Source: an uncultured Clostridia bacterium | GTDB lineage: Bacteria > Bacillota > Clostridia > Christensenellales > Borkfalkiaceae | Length of the DNA: 59,966 nucleotides | NCBI GenBank assembly: GCA_930990665.1 | Contig: CAKNQN010000009.1 | Coordinates: forward strand, 1 to 59,966 | Direction: 5' to 3' | Shown here: positions 1 to 9,584 of the stretch, piece by piece | Layout: each line of letters starts with the position of its first letter | How positions within the stretch are numbered: position 1 is the stretch's first letter | Notes under the pieces: generated by a model | The model's database searches: none | What the model was told of the DNA's origin: nothing | The model's input: only the letters and a program-made list of their open reading frames with translations | Program-made: the position numbers and the translations under genes

Positions 1-42
1 CGCCAGCGTTCATCCTGAGCCAGAATCAAACTCTTAAGTTTA
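1..42 (-). rRNA. rrs: 16S rRNA gene, 5' end only
   Basis: Read on the minus strand, positions 34 to 1 give AGAGTTTGATTCTGGCTCAG followed by GATGAACGCTGGCG, the universally conserved start of bacterial 16S rRNA (the 27F primer site). The mature 5' end should lie about eight bases upstream, near 42. The rest of the gene is outside the window. Confidence 0.97.
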
Positions 43-244
43 ATTGCTTAAAGCCCGTTCTTTCGAACGTCTGCTCTAACGTTATTATTTGCTGACTGTT
101 CTTTGAGTACTTTGTACTTAAAGTATAATTGACAGAAACTTTCAAACATTTTCTTTCGAAAATATTTAATTCATTTCCTTCTATTCAATTTTTAATCTGC
201 GTTGAACCGAACTTCGTTCGGTGCTCTCTTGCGAAAGCCTATCT

Positions 245-273
245 ATCATACCATATTCAAAATCTTTTGTCAA
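245..273 (-). promoter_or_regulatory. rRNA operon promoter, proximal
   Basis: On the minus strand there is a perfect -35 TTGACA (273-268), a 17-base spacer and -10 TATGAT (250-245), about 205 bases upstream of the 16S 5' end. The leader between promoter and rRNA contains small hairpins (for example CCGAAC/GTTCGG near 205-220) that could serve processing or antitermination; I saw no convincing boxA. Confidence 0.85.
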
Positions 274-359
274 CTGTTTTTCACAAGTTTTTTGAACTTT
301 TTTTGACAAGTTTTTTGAATCGGCTGCAACAGATCGTTCTCTCGTGCGACAGCTTGATT

Positions 360-388
360 ATAATATCATACCTTAAAGGAAATGTCAA
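360..388 (-). promoter_or_regulatory. rRNA operon promoter, distal
   Basis: A second minus-strand promoter: TTGACA (388-383), 17-base spacer, TATTAT (365-360). It lies 115 bases upstream of the proximal promoter, giving the tandem arrangement usual for rRNA operons. Confidence 0.8.
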
Positions 389-844
389 CTGATTTTCGCA
401 AATTTTTTGATTTTTTTTGAAGTTTTTTGTCTGCTACAATCTATGGTGGTTCCCCGCCCGGACAGACACGAAATATGTCTTTTTATCTCCTTTTTGCTCT
501 CCTTTATTTTCATTAAGATAGCTTTTTGTTTTCCTTATTAATATATATCTATAACTTTCTTCCCTTTCCCGCTTATCTCCAGATTTCTTTTTGATCACAG
601 AAAAATGGGAAACACTTCTTTTGTTACATAAAAAAAGACCGTATTTCACATGCTGGAAATTCGGACTTTTATCCATATCAACTTTTATAAATTAGATGAG
701 CTTTTAATACAGACATCAAAAATGTAAACCAAGAACTAACTGCGATAACCTTTTTCGAACAAAACTTTTGTCCAAAAACACCCCTTCATTTTTATAAATA
801 CAATTAATTATTTCCCTGGTTCTTAAAAATTATGATTTGCGTTT
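389..844. other. AT-rich intergenic region upstream of rrn
   Basis: I see no supported gene here. A minus-strand frame of about 80 codons (676-434) lacks a Shine-Dalgarno sequence and has no recognisable domain, so it is not called. The stretch contains T-rich runs and probably holds upstream activating sequence for the rRNA promoters, which is an inference. Confidence 0.4.
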
Positions 845-1024
845 TTACAAATTCCCTTCATTTTTATCATCTTTTTTATCTTTTTCATCCTCCAAAGGAA
901 AATCATAAGGAGAAATATCAAGATCTTTCGGAAGATGAGAAGACTTCTTAAAAGAACCGGTAAAAACACACCGCCACAATAAAATTATAGCAGGAATAAT
1001 CAAAAGCAATAAAAGCAGCTCCAT
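845..1024 (-). CDS. small single-pass membrane protein, 59 aa
   Basis: A short open frame whose ATG (1024-1022) is preceded by AAGGGGGG about nine bases upstream. The product starts MELLLLLLIIPAIILLW, a single hydrophobic helix from residues 3 to 17, then a short basic stretch (RCVFTGSFKK) and an acidic/lysine tail with many D, E and K (residues 41-56). The helix plus positive-inside pattern and good ribosome site support translation. I recognise no family. It lies alone between the rRNA promoters and the parB terminator, on the same strand. It could be a membrane-anchored small protein with a cytosolic charged tail. Confidence 0.6.
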   Translation of the reverse strand: MELLLLLLIIPAIILLWRCVFTGSFKKSSHLPKDLDISPYDFPLEDEKDKKDDKNEGNL

Positions 1025-1142
1025 AACATGATACCCCCCTTCCTATAAAGCATTATAAAGAATTAACATTAAAATGTCAAGAGCTTTTATAAAATACAGC
1101 GTTTCTACCGACTATTTATCAGGGCTTAACTACTATTGAGAG

Positions 1143-1250
1143 TCAAGCGGCGTCCAAATATAGGAGTATCCGACACCTCTGTAACTCAAAGTATCTTAGC
1201 CTCTTTGCATCTATGGTGTCATTTACTCTACCATAACCTTGATTTTTCAT
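1143..1250 (-). other. 35-codon open frame, doubtful
   Basis: A minus-strand ATG frame (1250 to 1143) encodes a 35-residue peptide ending in LLYLDAA. There is no clear Shine-Dalgarno sequence and no family match that I recognise. It reads more like the end of a protein than like random sequence, so a decayed gene end is possible. The surrounding 1025-1333 otherwise shows nothing I can name. Confidence 0.2.
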
Positions 1251-1333
1251 CACTTTGAATTATATGTAATAACAAATATTCTGAAAAACGCGAAACATAA
1301 AACAACTTTCCATCGTCCACTTTAGATTTAAAT

Positions 1334-1371
1334 AAAAAGCAGACGGCCGTTTGGACTGCCGTCTGCTTTTT
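1334..1371 (-). terminator. terminator of parA-parB
   Basis: Perfect inverted repeat AAAAAGCAGACGGC / GCCGTCTGCTTTTT with a 10-base loop, two bases beyond the parB stop. The T-run follows the stem on the minus strand, and A/T runs on both sides would let it work in both directions. Confidence 0.9.
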
Positions 1372-1373
1372 AT

Positions 1374-2315
1374 TTAGAATTTATTTGCCTTTTCGGCGAG
1401 TTCCACGATCTCGTTGATGCGGTCCAGGTCGTCGGTGTTGTAGTAGTCAATGTAGATGCGGCCCTTGCGGTCGTTGCCGATGAGGGAAACTTTCGTCTTG
1501 AAAGCGTGGCGCATCCGCTCGACGAGATCTTTCAGCTCGATGGAGACCTGCTGTTTTTTCTTTTCCTTTTTGTCGGCGAGTTCTTCGGGCGAAGCGAAAT
1601 AGTCGCGCACGCTGCGTTCGATGTCGCGGACGGAAAGGCCGTCTTTGACCGCGTCGGTGGCAAGCTTGTACTGCGCGTCTTCGGGCAAGGTGACGAGCGC
1701 GCGCGCATGGCCGGCGCTCAGCCTGCCCGATGAGACCATGGTGATGACCTCGGGCGACAGCGAGAGAAGGCGCAGGGTGTTGGTGACCGCAGGACGGCTC
1801 TTGCCGATGCGCTCGGCGAGCTCTTCCTGGGTGAGATGGTACTCGTCCATCAGCTGTTTCATGGCGTTTGCCGCCTCGATGGGGTTGAGGTCCTCGCGCT
1901 GCAGGTTTTCGATGAGGGAGATCTCCTTGATCTCGCGGTCGCTGTACGAACGGACGACGACAGGTATGGTCGTCTTGCCCGCCATCTTCGCCGCGCGGTA
2001 GCGGCGTTCGCCCGCGATGATCATGTACTTGCCGCCCTCCATGTTGTTGACGACGATGGGCATGATCAGCCCGTGCTTTTTGATGGAATCGGAAAGCTCC
2101 GCCAGCGCCTCCTCGTCAAAATGCTTGCGCGGCTGGTTGGGATTGGGGCGGACGAGGTCGATGTCTACCTCTTTCAGACCCTTGATGTCCTCGGGCAGGG
2201 GCGCAGAGGGAATATCCTCGGGAAAGGGGGATTTGGCGGCGTTTTCATACGCCTCCTCCGTATCCGAAAACAGCGCCGAAAGACCGCGGCCGAGCCCCCT
2301 GTTCATCTGTTTCAT
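1374..2315 (-). CDS. parB: chromosome-partitioning protein ParB (Spo0J)
   Basis: A 313-residue CTPase clamp that loads at parS sites and slides on flanking DNA, organising the origin and recruiting SMC. The N-terminal RGLGRGLSALF is the ParA-stimulating peptide. GERRYRA (about 102-108) and ENLQREDLNPIE (about 136-147) are the conserved CTP/parS-binding motifs, and a helix-turn-helix covers about 161-185 (TQEELAERIGKSRPAVTN). The C-terminus is the dimer domain. Its start overlaps the parA stop by four bases (ATGA), so the pair is translationally coupled. Candidate parS targets lie 6 kb away at 8.25-8.9 kb. Length and motifs are normal for the family. Confidence 0.97.
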   Translation of the reverse strand: MKQMNRGLGRGLSALFSDTEEAYENAAKSPFPEDIPSAPLPEDIKGLKEVDIDLVRPNPNQPRKHFDEEALAELSDSIKKHGLIMPIVVNNMEGGKYMIIAGERRYRAAKMAGKTTIPVVVRSYSDREIKEISLIENLQREDLNPIEAANAMKQLMDEYHLTQEELAERIGKSRPAVTNTLRLLSLSPEVITMVSSGRLSAGHARALVTLPEDAQYKLATDAVKDGLSVRDIERSVRDYFASPEELADKKEKKKQQVSIELKDLVERMRHAFKTKVSLIGNDRKGRIYIDYYNTDDLDRINEIVELAEKANKF

Positions 2316-3088
2316 TTTTTACGCTCCTCCCTCTTCAGATATTCTTCGGTGAGTGCCTTATAGGCGCGCGCCCCCGTGCATTTGGGGTCGTGCAGGAGGA
2401 TGGGTTTGCCGTAGGACGCCGCCTCTACCAATCGGATGTTGCGCGGTACGACGATCTCGAACAGCCGCTTGGTGAAAAATTTCTTGATCTCTTCGGCGAT
2501 CTGACGGGAGATCAGCGAGCGGCTGTCGTACATGGTCAGAACAACGCCGTCCACTTCCAGCCCGGGGTTGAGATGCTGTTTCACGAGCGTGATGGAATTC
2601 ATCAGCTGCGACAGACCTTCGAGCGCGTAATATTCGCTCTGGATGGGGATGATGACCGAGTCGGCCGCCGAAAGCGCGTTGATGGTCAGAAGCCCCAGCG
2701 ACGGAGGACAGTCAATGAATATGTAATCGTACTTGTCCTTGACCTCTTCCAGCTTGGATTTGAGCACCTTTTCGCGGTTGCGCTTATAAACCAGCTCGAC
2801 TTCCGCGCCCGCCAGGTCGATGTTCGAGGGCAGAAGGTCGAGATTCTCCATCTCCGTCTTGCGGATGTTGGCAGACGCCTTTTCTTCGTCCTCGATGAGA
2901 ACATTATACACCGATTCTTTCAGCGAGCTCTTGGAAAGCCCGAAACCGGTGGTCGCATTGCCCTGCGGGTCGATGTCTACAAGCAGTACTTTCTTGCCGA
3001 ACGACGCGATGTACGCCGCCATGTTCACGCAGGTCGTCGTCTTTCCGACGCCCCCCTTCTGGTTGGAAAACGATACGATCTTTCCCAT
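2312..3088 (-). CDS. parA: chromosome-partitioning ATPase ParA (Soj)
   Basis: A 258-residue deviant Walker-A ATPase that dimerises on ATP, binds nucleoid DNA and is stimulated by ParB; in spore-formers it also modulates DnaA. The sequence shows KGGVGKTT near residue 10-17, the switch motif DIDPQGNATTG (about 38-48) and the Walker B strand YIFIDCPPSLG (about 120-130). It is the first gene of the parA-parB operon. The upstream 94 bases carry a GC-rich inverted repeat belonging to the ftsH 3' end. The start ATG at 3088 follows a weak AGAG-containing leader. Confidence 0.97.
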   Translation of the reverse strand: MGKIVSFSNQKGGVGKTTTCVNMAAYIASFGKKVLLVDIDPQGNATTGFGLSKSSLKESVYNVLIEDEEKASANIRKTEMENLDLLPSNIDLAGAEVELVYKRNREKVLKSKLEEVKDKYDYIFIDCPPSLGLLTINALSAADSVIIPIQSEYYALEGLSQLMNSITLVKQHLNPGLEVDGVVLTMYDSRSLISRQIAEEIKKFFTKRLFEIVVPRNIRLVEAASYGKPILLHDPKCTGARAYKALTEEYLKREERKK

Positions 3089-3145
3089 TTTTCATTACCT
3101 CTCTTTGGTATTCGGAGCGGCTCCCGCCGCTATGCTTTTGCAATC

Positions 3146-3178
3146 CCCGCCCGCGGCCGGCTACGGCCGCGGGCGGGC
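3146..3178 (-). terminator. GC-rich hairpin after ftsH
   Basis: CCCGCCCGCGGCCG and CGGCCGCGGGCGGG are separated by four bases, just beyond the ftsH stop codon. There is no long T-run, so it may terminate poorly and let ftsH transcripts read into parA. Confidence 0.55.
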
Positions 3179-3182
3179 CTTG

Positions 3183-5126
3183 TCAGTTGTTGCCGTCGCC
3201 CTTGTCTTTCGGCGCGCTCTCCGATGCGGAGGACCCTGCCGGAGCAGAAGGCTTTTCATCGTCGGTAACGAAACGCTTGAACGGGTTTTCCTCTTCCTGC
3301 TTCTCGTATTTGTCCATGTGCGCGTACACCTGCTCGGTCGTCGCACCGTCGAGCAGCATATCCACCTCTTCGGTGTAGATGGTCTCGCGCTCAATGAGGA
3401 CGCGCGCCATGTTGTCGAGCACCTTGCGGTTTTCGGTGAGAAGTTTCACGGCGCGGTTGTGTGCCTCGTCGATGATCTTGTGCACCTCTTCGTCGATGAT
3501 GCCCGCCGTCTCTTCGCTGTACGTGTTGTGCGCCTCCATGTCCCTGCCGAGGAAGATGGGGCTGTCGCTCTGGTAGGTCACGAGGCCGACGCGGTCGCTC
3601 ATGCCCCATTCGGTGACCATCTTGCGCGCGATCTCGGTGACCCGCTGCAAGTCGTTGGATGCGCCCGTCGATACGTCTTTGATGACCAGCTCTTCCGCCA
3701 CGCGCCCGCCGAGAAGCTCACAGACGAGGTCGGTGAGTTTGGCTTTGGTCATGTGGTTGTCGTCGTTGTCCGGGCGGGTCATCGTGTAGCCCGCGGCCAT
3801 GCCGCGCGCAATGATGGAAACTTCCTGCACCGGATCGCAGTTTTTGCAGAGCTTTGCGATGATCGCATGGCCGCTCTCGTGATAGGCGGTGATCCGCTTA
3901 TCCGATTCGGTGACAAGGCGGCTCTTTTTCTGCGGGCCGAGCAGCACCTTGTTGATGCCCTCGAACAGTTCCTGGTTGCCGATCATCTTTTTGTTTGCGC
4001 GCGCGGTGAGAATGGCCGCTTCGTTGAGAAGATTTTCCAGGTCTGCCCCCGAAAATCCGCTGGTCATGCGCGCGAGGATCTTGAAGTTGACGTCCGGCGC
4101 GAGCGGTTTGTTGCGCGCGTGGACTTTGAGGATGGCCTCCCTTCCGCGAACGTCGGGAAGGTTGACATGGATCTGACGGTCAAAACGCCCCGGACGCAGC
4201 AGGGCCGGGTCGAGGATGTCGGCACGGTTGGTCGCCGCCATCACAATGATGCCTTCGTTGGTCTCAAAGCCGTCCATCTGGACAAGCAGCTGGTTGAGCG
4301 TCTGCTCGCGTTCGTCGTGACCGCCGCCAAGGCCGGTGCCGCGCTGGCGGCCGACCGCGTCGATTTCGTCGATGAATACGATGCAGGGCTGGCTCTTTTT
4401 CGCCGCGTCGAACAGATCGCGCACGCGCGACGCGCCGACACCGACAAACATTTCCACAAAGTCGGAGCCGGATATGGAGAAGAAAGGCACGTTCGCTTCG
4501 CCCGCGACCGCCTTCGCAAAGAGCGTTTTACCCGTTCCCGGAGGGCCTACGAGAAGAATGCCCTTCGGAATGCGCGCGCCCAGATCTGCAAATTTGCGGG
4601 GGCTTTTGAGAAATTCGACCACTTCCGCAAGCTCCTGCTTCTCTTCCTCCGCACCCGCAACGTCGGAAAAACGCACCTTGATGTTGGAGTTGACCCGCGC
4701 TTTGGTCTTGGCAAAGCTCATCGCCTTGCTCCCGCCTCCCTGCGTCTGGCGTATGAGCAGCCAGAATACCACGCACACGAGGATCACGCCGAAAAGCGGG
4801 ATCAGATAGGACATAAAGCTGCCCGCGTTGGGGTCGGTATAAGTATAGGTGATGCCGTACTGCTTCGCCCAGTTGTCCAGCAGCTGGGCATCGAATTCCA
4901 TGCGGCCGAACGTCGCCTCATACACGACGCGGCCACCCTTGTAACAGAGAAGATTGTAATCGTCCACAACGATGCGATCGATCTCCCCCGCCACAACGTG
5001 CTGCTCGACTTCGGAATAGTCGATCTCCTTGCCTCCGCTGAGCATGCTCGTGAGCACGATCGAGAGGATCAGAACCAATACCACGCCGAGTACGACCCAG
5101 AGCAGTATTTTGGATGTTTTACTCAT
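3183..5126 (-). CDS. ftsH: ATP-dependent zinc metalloprotease FtsH
   Basis: A 647-residue membrane AAA+ protease that extracts and degrades membrane and short-lived cytosolic proteins. Transmembrane helices lie at about 7-27 and 107-126, with a short external domain between them. The AAA module has Walker A GPPGTGKT (194-201), Walker [12 protein letters not shown] and the second region of homology ending RPGRFDR. The protease zinc motif HESGH is at 416-420. The tail after residue 600 is acidic and low-complexity. The ATG is preceded by AAGGAG seven bases upstream. FtsH next to ParA is an unusual neighbourhood. A 35-bp tandem array begins about 195 bases upstream of the start. Confidence 0.97.
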   Translation of the reverse strand: MSKTSKILLWVVLGVVLVLILSIVLTSMLSGGKEIDYSEVEQHVVAGEIDRIVVDDYNLLCYKGGRVVYEATFGRMEFDAQLLDNWAKQYGITYTYTDPNAGSFMSYLIPLFGVILVCVVFWLLIRQTQGGGSKAMSFAKTKARVNSNIKVRFSDVAGAEEEKQELAEVVEFLKSPRKFADLGARIPKGILLVGPPGTGKTLFAKAVAGEANVPFFSISGSDFVEMFVGVGASRVRDLFDAAKKSQPCIVFIDEIDAVGRQRGTGLGGGHDEREQTLNQLLVQMDGFETNEGIIVMAATNRADILDPALLRPGRFDRQIHVNLPDVRGREAILKVHARNKPLAPDVNFKILARMTSGFSGADLENLLNEAAILTARANKKMIGNQELFEGINKVLLGPQKKSRLVTESDKRITAYHESGHAIIAKLCKNCDPVQEVSIIARGMAAGYTMTRPDNDDNHMTKAKLTDLVCELLGGRVAEELVIKDVSTGASNDLQRVTEIARKMVTEWGMSDRVGLVTYQSDSPIFLGRDMEAHNTYSEETAGIIDEEVHKIIDEAHNRAVKLLTENRKVLDNMARVLIERETIYTEEVDMLLDGATTEQVYAHMDKYEKQEEENPFKRFVTDDEKPSAPAGSSASESAPKDKGDGNN

Positions 5127-5319
5127 TGATAACTCCTTGTATGAAAATTGCTGTTCCTTTTTTCAGGAAAATATGGATCTTCCGCCGCTTTTCCGCAGAC
5201 GGTGAATCGTCTATTGTCTGTTTCGGCTTCGCCTTTGCTTGGCCGCCCCACCATCGCGACAGTCTCTCTTTTTTCGCCTTTACGAGGTGCCCCACCATTT
5301 TAGTAATCTGTTTTTCGGC

Positions 5320-5591
5320 TTTTTCTTCACCGGGCAAGGATTGCCGTTTTCAGCTTTTTCTTCGCCAGGCAACGATTGCCGTTTTCAGTTTTTTCTTCAC
5401 CGGGCAGGGTTTGCCGTTTTCAGCTTTTTCTTTGCCGGGCAGAGTTTGCCGTTTTCAGTTTTTTCTTCACCGGGCAGGGTTTGCCGTTTTCAGCTTTTTC
5501 TTTACCGGGCAACGATTGTCGTTTTCAGTTTTTTCTTCACCGGGCAGGGTTTGCCGTTTTCAGCTTTTTCTTCACCGGGCAGAGCTGTTGC
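5320..5591. repeat. 35-bp tandem array, seven and a partial copies
   Basis: Unit of 35 bases running TTTTTCTTCACCGGGCAGGG then TTTGCCGTTTTCAGC, with copies starting at 5320, 5355, 5390, 5425, 5460, 5495, 5530 and a decayed one at 5565. Copies alternate between two types (ending CAGC and CAGT), so there is a 70-bp higher-order period. The unit is not a multiple of three, which argues against coding. Each copy can form a small GGCA/TGCC hairpin. There are no spacers, so this is not CRISPR. Confidence 0.9.
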
Positions 5592-6886
5592 GTTTTTTTA
5601 CAACTCCGCTTCCCTCTTCTATTTATGATTGGGTTTGTACTTTTGCCGCTTTTATCCGACTCTTTTTTTCACGTAGTTTTACGATCTTTTTCCCGTCGTC
5701 GTTCTAGGAGACTGTTCTTTTTCGTTTTTCTCCTGTACCGCAGAAATTCTTTCCCCTTCGTGCCGTCCGTCCTTTCGCCGACGCTGCCCGCCCCAGTCTG
5801 TTCCAGGGGGGGGATTTGCCTTACTCCTCTGTCCGTTTCTGTATTACAACCCCTTCTCGAAAAACTGTCGGCGTCTCCTCCATACCGCTCCCCTTTTGAC
5901 CAAGGCCGTCCGCTCCCCTCTGTATTTTGAAAAAGGCATCCGCCTTGCCATATTTATCTCTGTCCTTTCCGCTGTCCATGTTGATTTTCCAAGGTCTTCA
6001 TGCCCCTACCATTTGTCCTTCTTTCCTTGACTTAGTAAATCCAGCCTCATTGTTTTCAAGTTTTACATTTGTATTGGTTCGGACTTGAGCAGTTACCTAA
6101 TATAGGATACTGCGGATTTCGAGGTCTCCTCGATTCTGACAACCTTGCCCTCTCTTCCTCCTGCCTTCACATGCCTTAGCTGCTGGTCCGCATTTGTCGT
6201 TTTCCAAATTTGTACGGCAACCCGCCACAAGGCCAGCCCCGTACTTAATCTAAATCTGTTCGCCTCGTCAGCCCTTTTAGCCTCATCGGTCCTTTCGGTC
6301 TGGCTAAGTTCCTGTGTTCTTGAATTTACATACATCCATTCGCGACGCCCGAACCGTGCAACTAAAGCCCAAAAAATATTCTGAAAAAATTCTCAAGGCT
6401 TCCCTTATCTTTCTCCCCTTACTCCTCATTTCTCTTGTCGACAACAATAACCCACAACTCTTTCAGACGCACTCATTCGTAGAATTGCCAAATCAGCTTT
6501 CACCACCCTATCATCCAGCCAAAAACAGACATCTCGGCTCGCAAAAAATACTTTCGTCCTTTCAGCCACTACCCTCGTCGCGTCGCTTGCCGTCAATCCC
6601 AACCGAGAATTTTCCGTCTCTTCCTAAACGTCCGAAATCACTAAATCGTATCATTAAACCGAAAAAAATTTTTTCAAAAATCCCTAAAACCCTCTCGCGC
6701 AGACTTGTACTCGCCTGCTTTGTAATGAAATTTGCCTGCTCTAATCGACACAAACCTATGAAAGTAATTCCGACACACTAAAAGTTCGTTCTGCGACAAG
6801 CGCAAACCCTAAATTTTTGTATGTGCATTCCTTATTCTATTATAACACTTTCAATAAATAATAATAAAAACTATTTAGAAACATCC

Positions 6887-6970
6887 AAGTCATGCAACTT
6901 CAAAACGCCCATGTCATGCAACTCTGAAACGTCAAAGTCATGCAACTTCAAAACGCCCATGTCATGCAAC
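6887..6970. repeat. 48-bp tandem duplication
   Basis: A unit containing AAGTCATGCAACTTCAAAAC, then GCCCATGTCATGCAAC, occurs nearly twice in tandem with a 48-base period. The core TCATGCAAC appears four times. The period is a multiple of three, but there is no supporting ribosome site, so I treat it as non-coding. Confidence 0.6.
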
Positions 6971-7661
6971 ACACGCCGAGCCTTCAAAAAAAATTTTCCC
7001 CTGCAAGATCTCGAAAAAACCGACACGCGTTCGTTTTCACCGAATCAAATCGCAAAGCGATTCCATGCCTTAGCCGTACTCCGAAATTCTCTTCGGCGAT
7101 CCGGGACCTCGACCTCGCCGAGCACACCTTTTACGTATTGCAGAGCGAACCCTCCCTCCCGAAGCCGCTAATGAGTCTCTTCTAAAAAACTTAAAGCCGC
7201 AAAGAGCAAAACAATCAACATCGTTCTTCGTATACTGAAAAATCTACCCGAATCACAACATAAAGGCAAAAATCAACGAAGTTTTGAATACTGCGCTATA
7301 TTTTAGAAAATCAAAAATACCCGATTTTTCATTAAGCGCCATCAATATTCTAATGCGCCAATAAATTACGCAAAGATCATATTAAACAAAGAATAAAAAG
7401 TATTAAATAAAGAGTACAAAAATCCGCAAAGAAAATTTACGTCGGAATTTAGGCCTGTTTTTCCACGCCTTTCATGAGGTCAGAAAAAGTCAAATCACGA
7501 CCGGACAGCAGTAGAACAGCCAACCCGATCAAAAGCCTACAGACAATAAAAGTAATTCTGCTTTTCTCCGTAAAGAACGCCCACGCTTAAGAGACCTGCA
7601 TCTCTTTTCCCTTCCGCAGATTGCCCGAAAGCGATTCTTGCTTACTCTTTCAGGCTCGTAC

Positions 7662-7765
7662 CCTTCTTCGTCCTCGTATAGAACTTCGTACAAAAAGGCA
7701 ACAAATAATTCATCCGCATAGTTTTGTCCTTCTTCGTCCTCGTATAGAACTTCGTACAAAAAGGC
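7662..7765. repeat. 38-bp direct repeat, 66-bp period
   Basis: The segment CCTTCTTCGTCCTCGTATAG followed by AACTTCGTACAAAAAGGC occurs at 7662-7699 and 7728-7765 without mismatch. On the minus strand both copies read in frame as LYEVLYEDEEG within a frame of about 76 codons, but that frame has no proper start or Shine-Dalgarno sequence. It may be a remnant of a repeat-containing gene. Confidence 0.7.
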
Positions 7766-8251
7766 CGGATTGGAACAGCCTACCCCATCATCATCCCAAA
7801 ACTGAAAAAAACTCCATTCAAAGGAAGATGACGCCGTTAAAGCGTCGCCGGGGCACAGGCCCTCGGCCAGGCAGCCAAAAGATCTTTTTTACAAAGAGAC
7901 ACCGCATCCCGTTTTCGGCAAAACCTTTTATTCTCTATAAAAAGTTCTGCGCCGATTTACCCTTTTGCGCCCATTGCTCACGCGCGCGTCTATACTAATG
8001 TAGCAAACCTTCTTTTTTTTAACAAAACAACAGAAGTTTATACAATTTTGCGCCAACAGAACTTTATAGGCAATTTTTTGCTATGGTATTATCATATCAT
8101 AAAGAAGACAAAAATTCAACTGTTCTGCATCAAAAAGTTCTTAAAAAGATTTTTTTTATCATTTTATCATCTAAAGTCCATAAATTACCTCAAAAAACGA
8201 TGATAAAATTGGTTGCGCTCCATAATTTTTGCCTTTTTATAGCCTTAAAAA

Positions 8252-8267
8252 TGTTTCATATGAAACT
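8252..8267. promoter_or_regulatory. parS-like site, variant, imperfect
   Basis: TGTTTCATATGAAACT: the parS arms with the central CG replaced by AT and one mismatch in the last base. It is the leftmost of four such sites. Confidence 0.55.
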
Positions 8268-8283
8268 TTCCATAAAACTCTTA

Positions 8284-8299
8284 TGTTTCACGTGAAACA
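8284..8299. promoter_or_regulatory. parS, exact consensus
   Basis: TGTTTCACGTGAAACA is a perfect match to the conserved 16-bp bacterial parS palindrome bound by ParB/Spo0J. It lies in the AT-rich desert, about 6 kb from parB. Confidence 0.95.
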
Positions 8300-8338
8300 T
8301 TATTTTTGTTAAATTTTTTCTAGCGCATTTGATACAAA

Positions 8339-8364
8339 GGCAATGTTTCATATGAAACATTGCC
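8339..8364. promoter_or_regulatory. parS variant inside a 26-bp palindrome
   Basis: TGTTTCATATGAAACA (8344-8359) is a perfect palindrome with parS arms and a CATATG centre. Perfect symmetry extends outward to GGCAA...TTGCC, 26 bases in all. Confidence 0.7.
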
Positions 8365-8884
8365 TTCAAAAGATACTTTTTTGACTTGATCGATATTTTG
8401 CACGTATTTTTTGCGTTCTTAAACCTATTCGCATACCATCGATGTCTCCGCCCCTATTTCAGATCTACAAAATCGGCATTTTATACAGCACGCATCTAAA
8501 ACGCGTAACTCGTAATTTTGAATTTTTTTGCGCTGATAAAAATAAAATATTGGCGTAAAGGGCCATAAAGGGACCGTGATAGCTTAAACAAGTAATTTGC
8601 GTTTCTTTACTGATTAGACGCAATACTTTTTTTGACTGCTTGAATTCAAAAAAAGAGACGCAATCGAATAAATTATCGGAAATAAGCTTTTTAAGTTCAA
8701 AAATTCTAAACTGTTTTTAGATATTTTTTTGCGCTTGCTTTATATAATATTAAGACGCAAAGCAATAAAACTGCACTAATATTTAGCGTATTACGAAACG
8801 CTATACTTAAAAACAGCATACTCCTTCTTTACATTTTATATCTATTCGCGACTGCAATAAGATAATTTTATGCGCTGTTTTACT

Positions 8885-8914
8885 TTCGGAATGTTTCATA
8901 TGAAACATTCCGAA
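8885..8914. promoter_or_regulatory. parS variant inside a 30-bp palindrome
   Basis: The same 16-mer with a CATATG centre (8892-8907), here with symmetry extended to TTCGGAA...TTCCGAA, 30 bases in all. The flanking sequences differ from the 8339 site, so the extended symmetry arose separately or is selected. Confidence 0.7.
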
Positions 8915-9528
8915 AAGACCTCACTTGGCAAAATTACAGACGTAAAATTTGGTAAAAATCATGCTTTGTGAAGAAAAATCAAGGTTTTTAGGTCGCTTTT
9001 TTCGGAAAAATGAAAAATTATTCTGTCTGAAATCGTCTGAGAGCCTTTTTTTGAGCATGAATTTAGCTCTTATCCCTTGAAAAACGGCAATTTAGGCCTA
9101 TTTTTTGATGGGCGCACTGCAATTTTTTCGAAAAAATTAACTTTAAGTCATTTGAACAAAAACCACCTCAAAATGATGAAAACGATTAAAATCTAGCCTA
9201 AAAATTACAAAAAACAGGTTGCGCTGAGTTCTAGAAATGGGGAATTAGCTTATGCCAAACTTAATATGAGAAAAACTAAGAAAAATCGTTAAAAAACAAG
9301 AAGATTTAGATCACTTTGTATACTTGTTTCCGTGCGCCAAAATAAATTTTTTCCTTGCGCGTTCATTTACTCAAGGCGCACAGGTATAAATTTGCTCTGA
9401 AATATTCAGTGCCATTCAAATTCTTTAGAATCGAATGAAGTGATCATGCGTCTTTCATTATGCAACCTTACTGTTCGAGCGCAATAATTTTTGCGCTAAA
9501 AAGTTATCCTAGTGCGAAAAAAGTATTT
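8915..9528. other. gene desert, right part
   Basis: No gene is supported. The sequence is very AT-rich with scattered TTGCGC/GCGCAA motifs, which continue to about 9.65 kb. I see no tRNA or known RNA fold. Confidence 0.5.
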
Positions 9529-9584
9529 TAGCGCAATTATATTGTGCGCCTTCTAATTTATTGGCGCACAATATAATTGCGCTA
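9529..9584. repeat. perfect 22-bp inverted repeat
   Basis: Arms 9529-9550 (TAGCGCAATTATATTGTGCG then CC) and 9563-9584 are perfect reverse complements around a 12-base loop. There is no T-run on either side, so it is not a simple terminator. It could form a cruciform or an RNA stem. It lies 270 bases from the inverted DnaA-box pair. Confidence 0.85.

Larger units (their letters stand above)
5592..8240. other. gene desert, left part
   Basis: About 2.6 kb with no gene that I can support. The plus strand is T/C-rich from about 5.6 to 6.2 kb and more A-rich later. Open frames of 60-180 codons occur but lack ribosome sites, codon character and domains. Two short duplications (6.9 kb and 7.7 kb) are listed separately. 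Confidence 0.6.

Noticed and set aside
43-130. boxA-like TGTTCTTTGA near 97-106
   Set aside because: It is on the plus strand, opposite to the direction of rRNA transcription.
2820-5129. 769-codon plus-strand frame
   Set aside because: It lies opposite ftsH and parA, whose motifs are complete; it is a GC-rich antisense shadow without a ribosome site.
5320-5591. CRISPR array
   Set aside because: The 35-bp units follow each other with no spacers, and there are no cas genes in the window.
5114-5707. 197-codon frame through the 35-bp array
   Set aside because: A 35-base unit shifts frame at every copy, so the protein has no constant repeat; no ribosome site.
6821-7171. 116-codon frame with 16-residue repeats
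   Set aside because: The repeat is explained by the 48-bp duplication; no ribosome site, and the flanks are non-coding in character.
7675-7760. loxP-like recombination site
   Set aside because: CGTATAGAACTTCGTA is similar to part of a loxP arm, but there is no inverted second arm or recombinase; the repeat is direct.
8083-8295. 70-codon frame in the desert
   Set aside because: It ends inside the exact parS site, has no Shine-Dalgarno sequence and is low-complexity.
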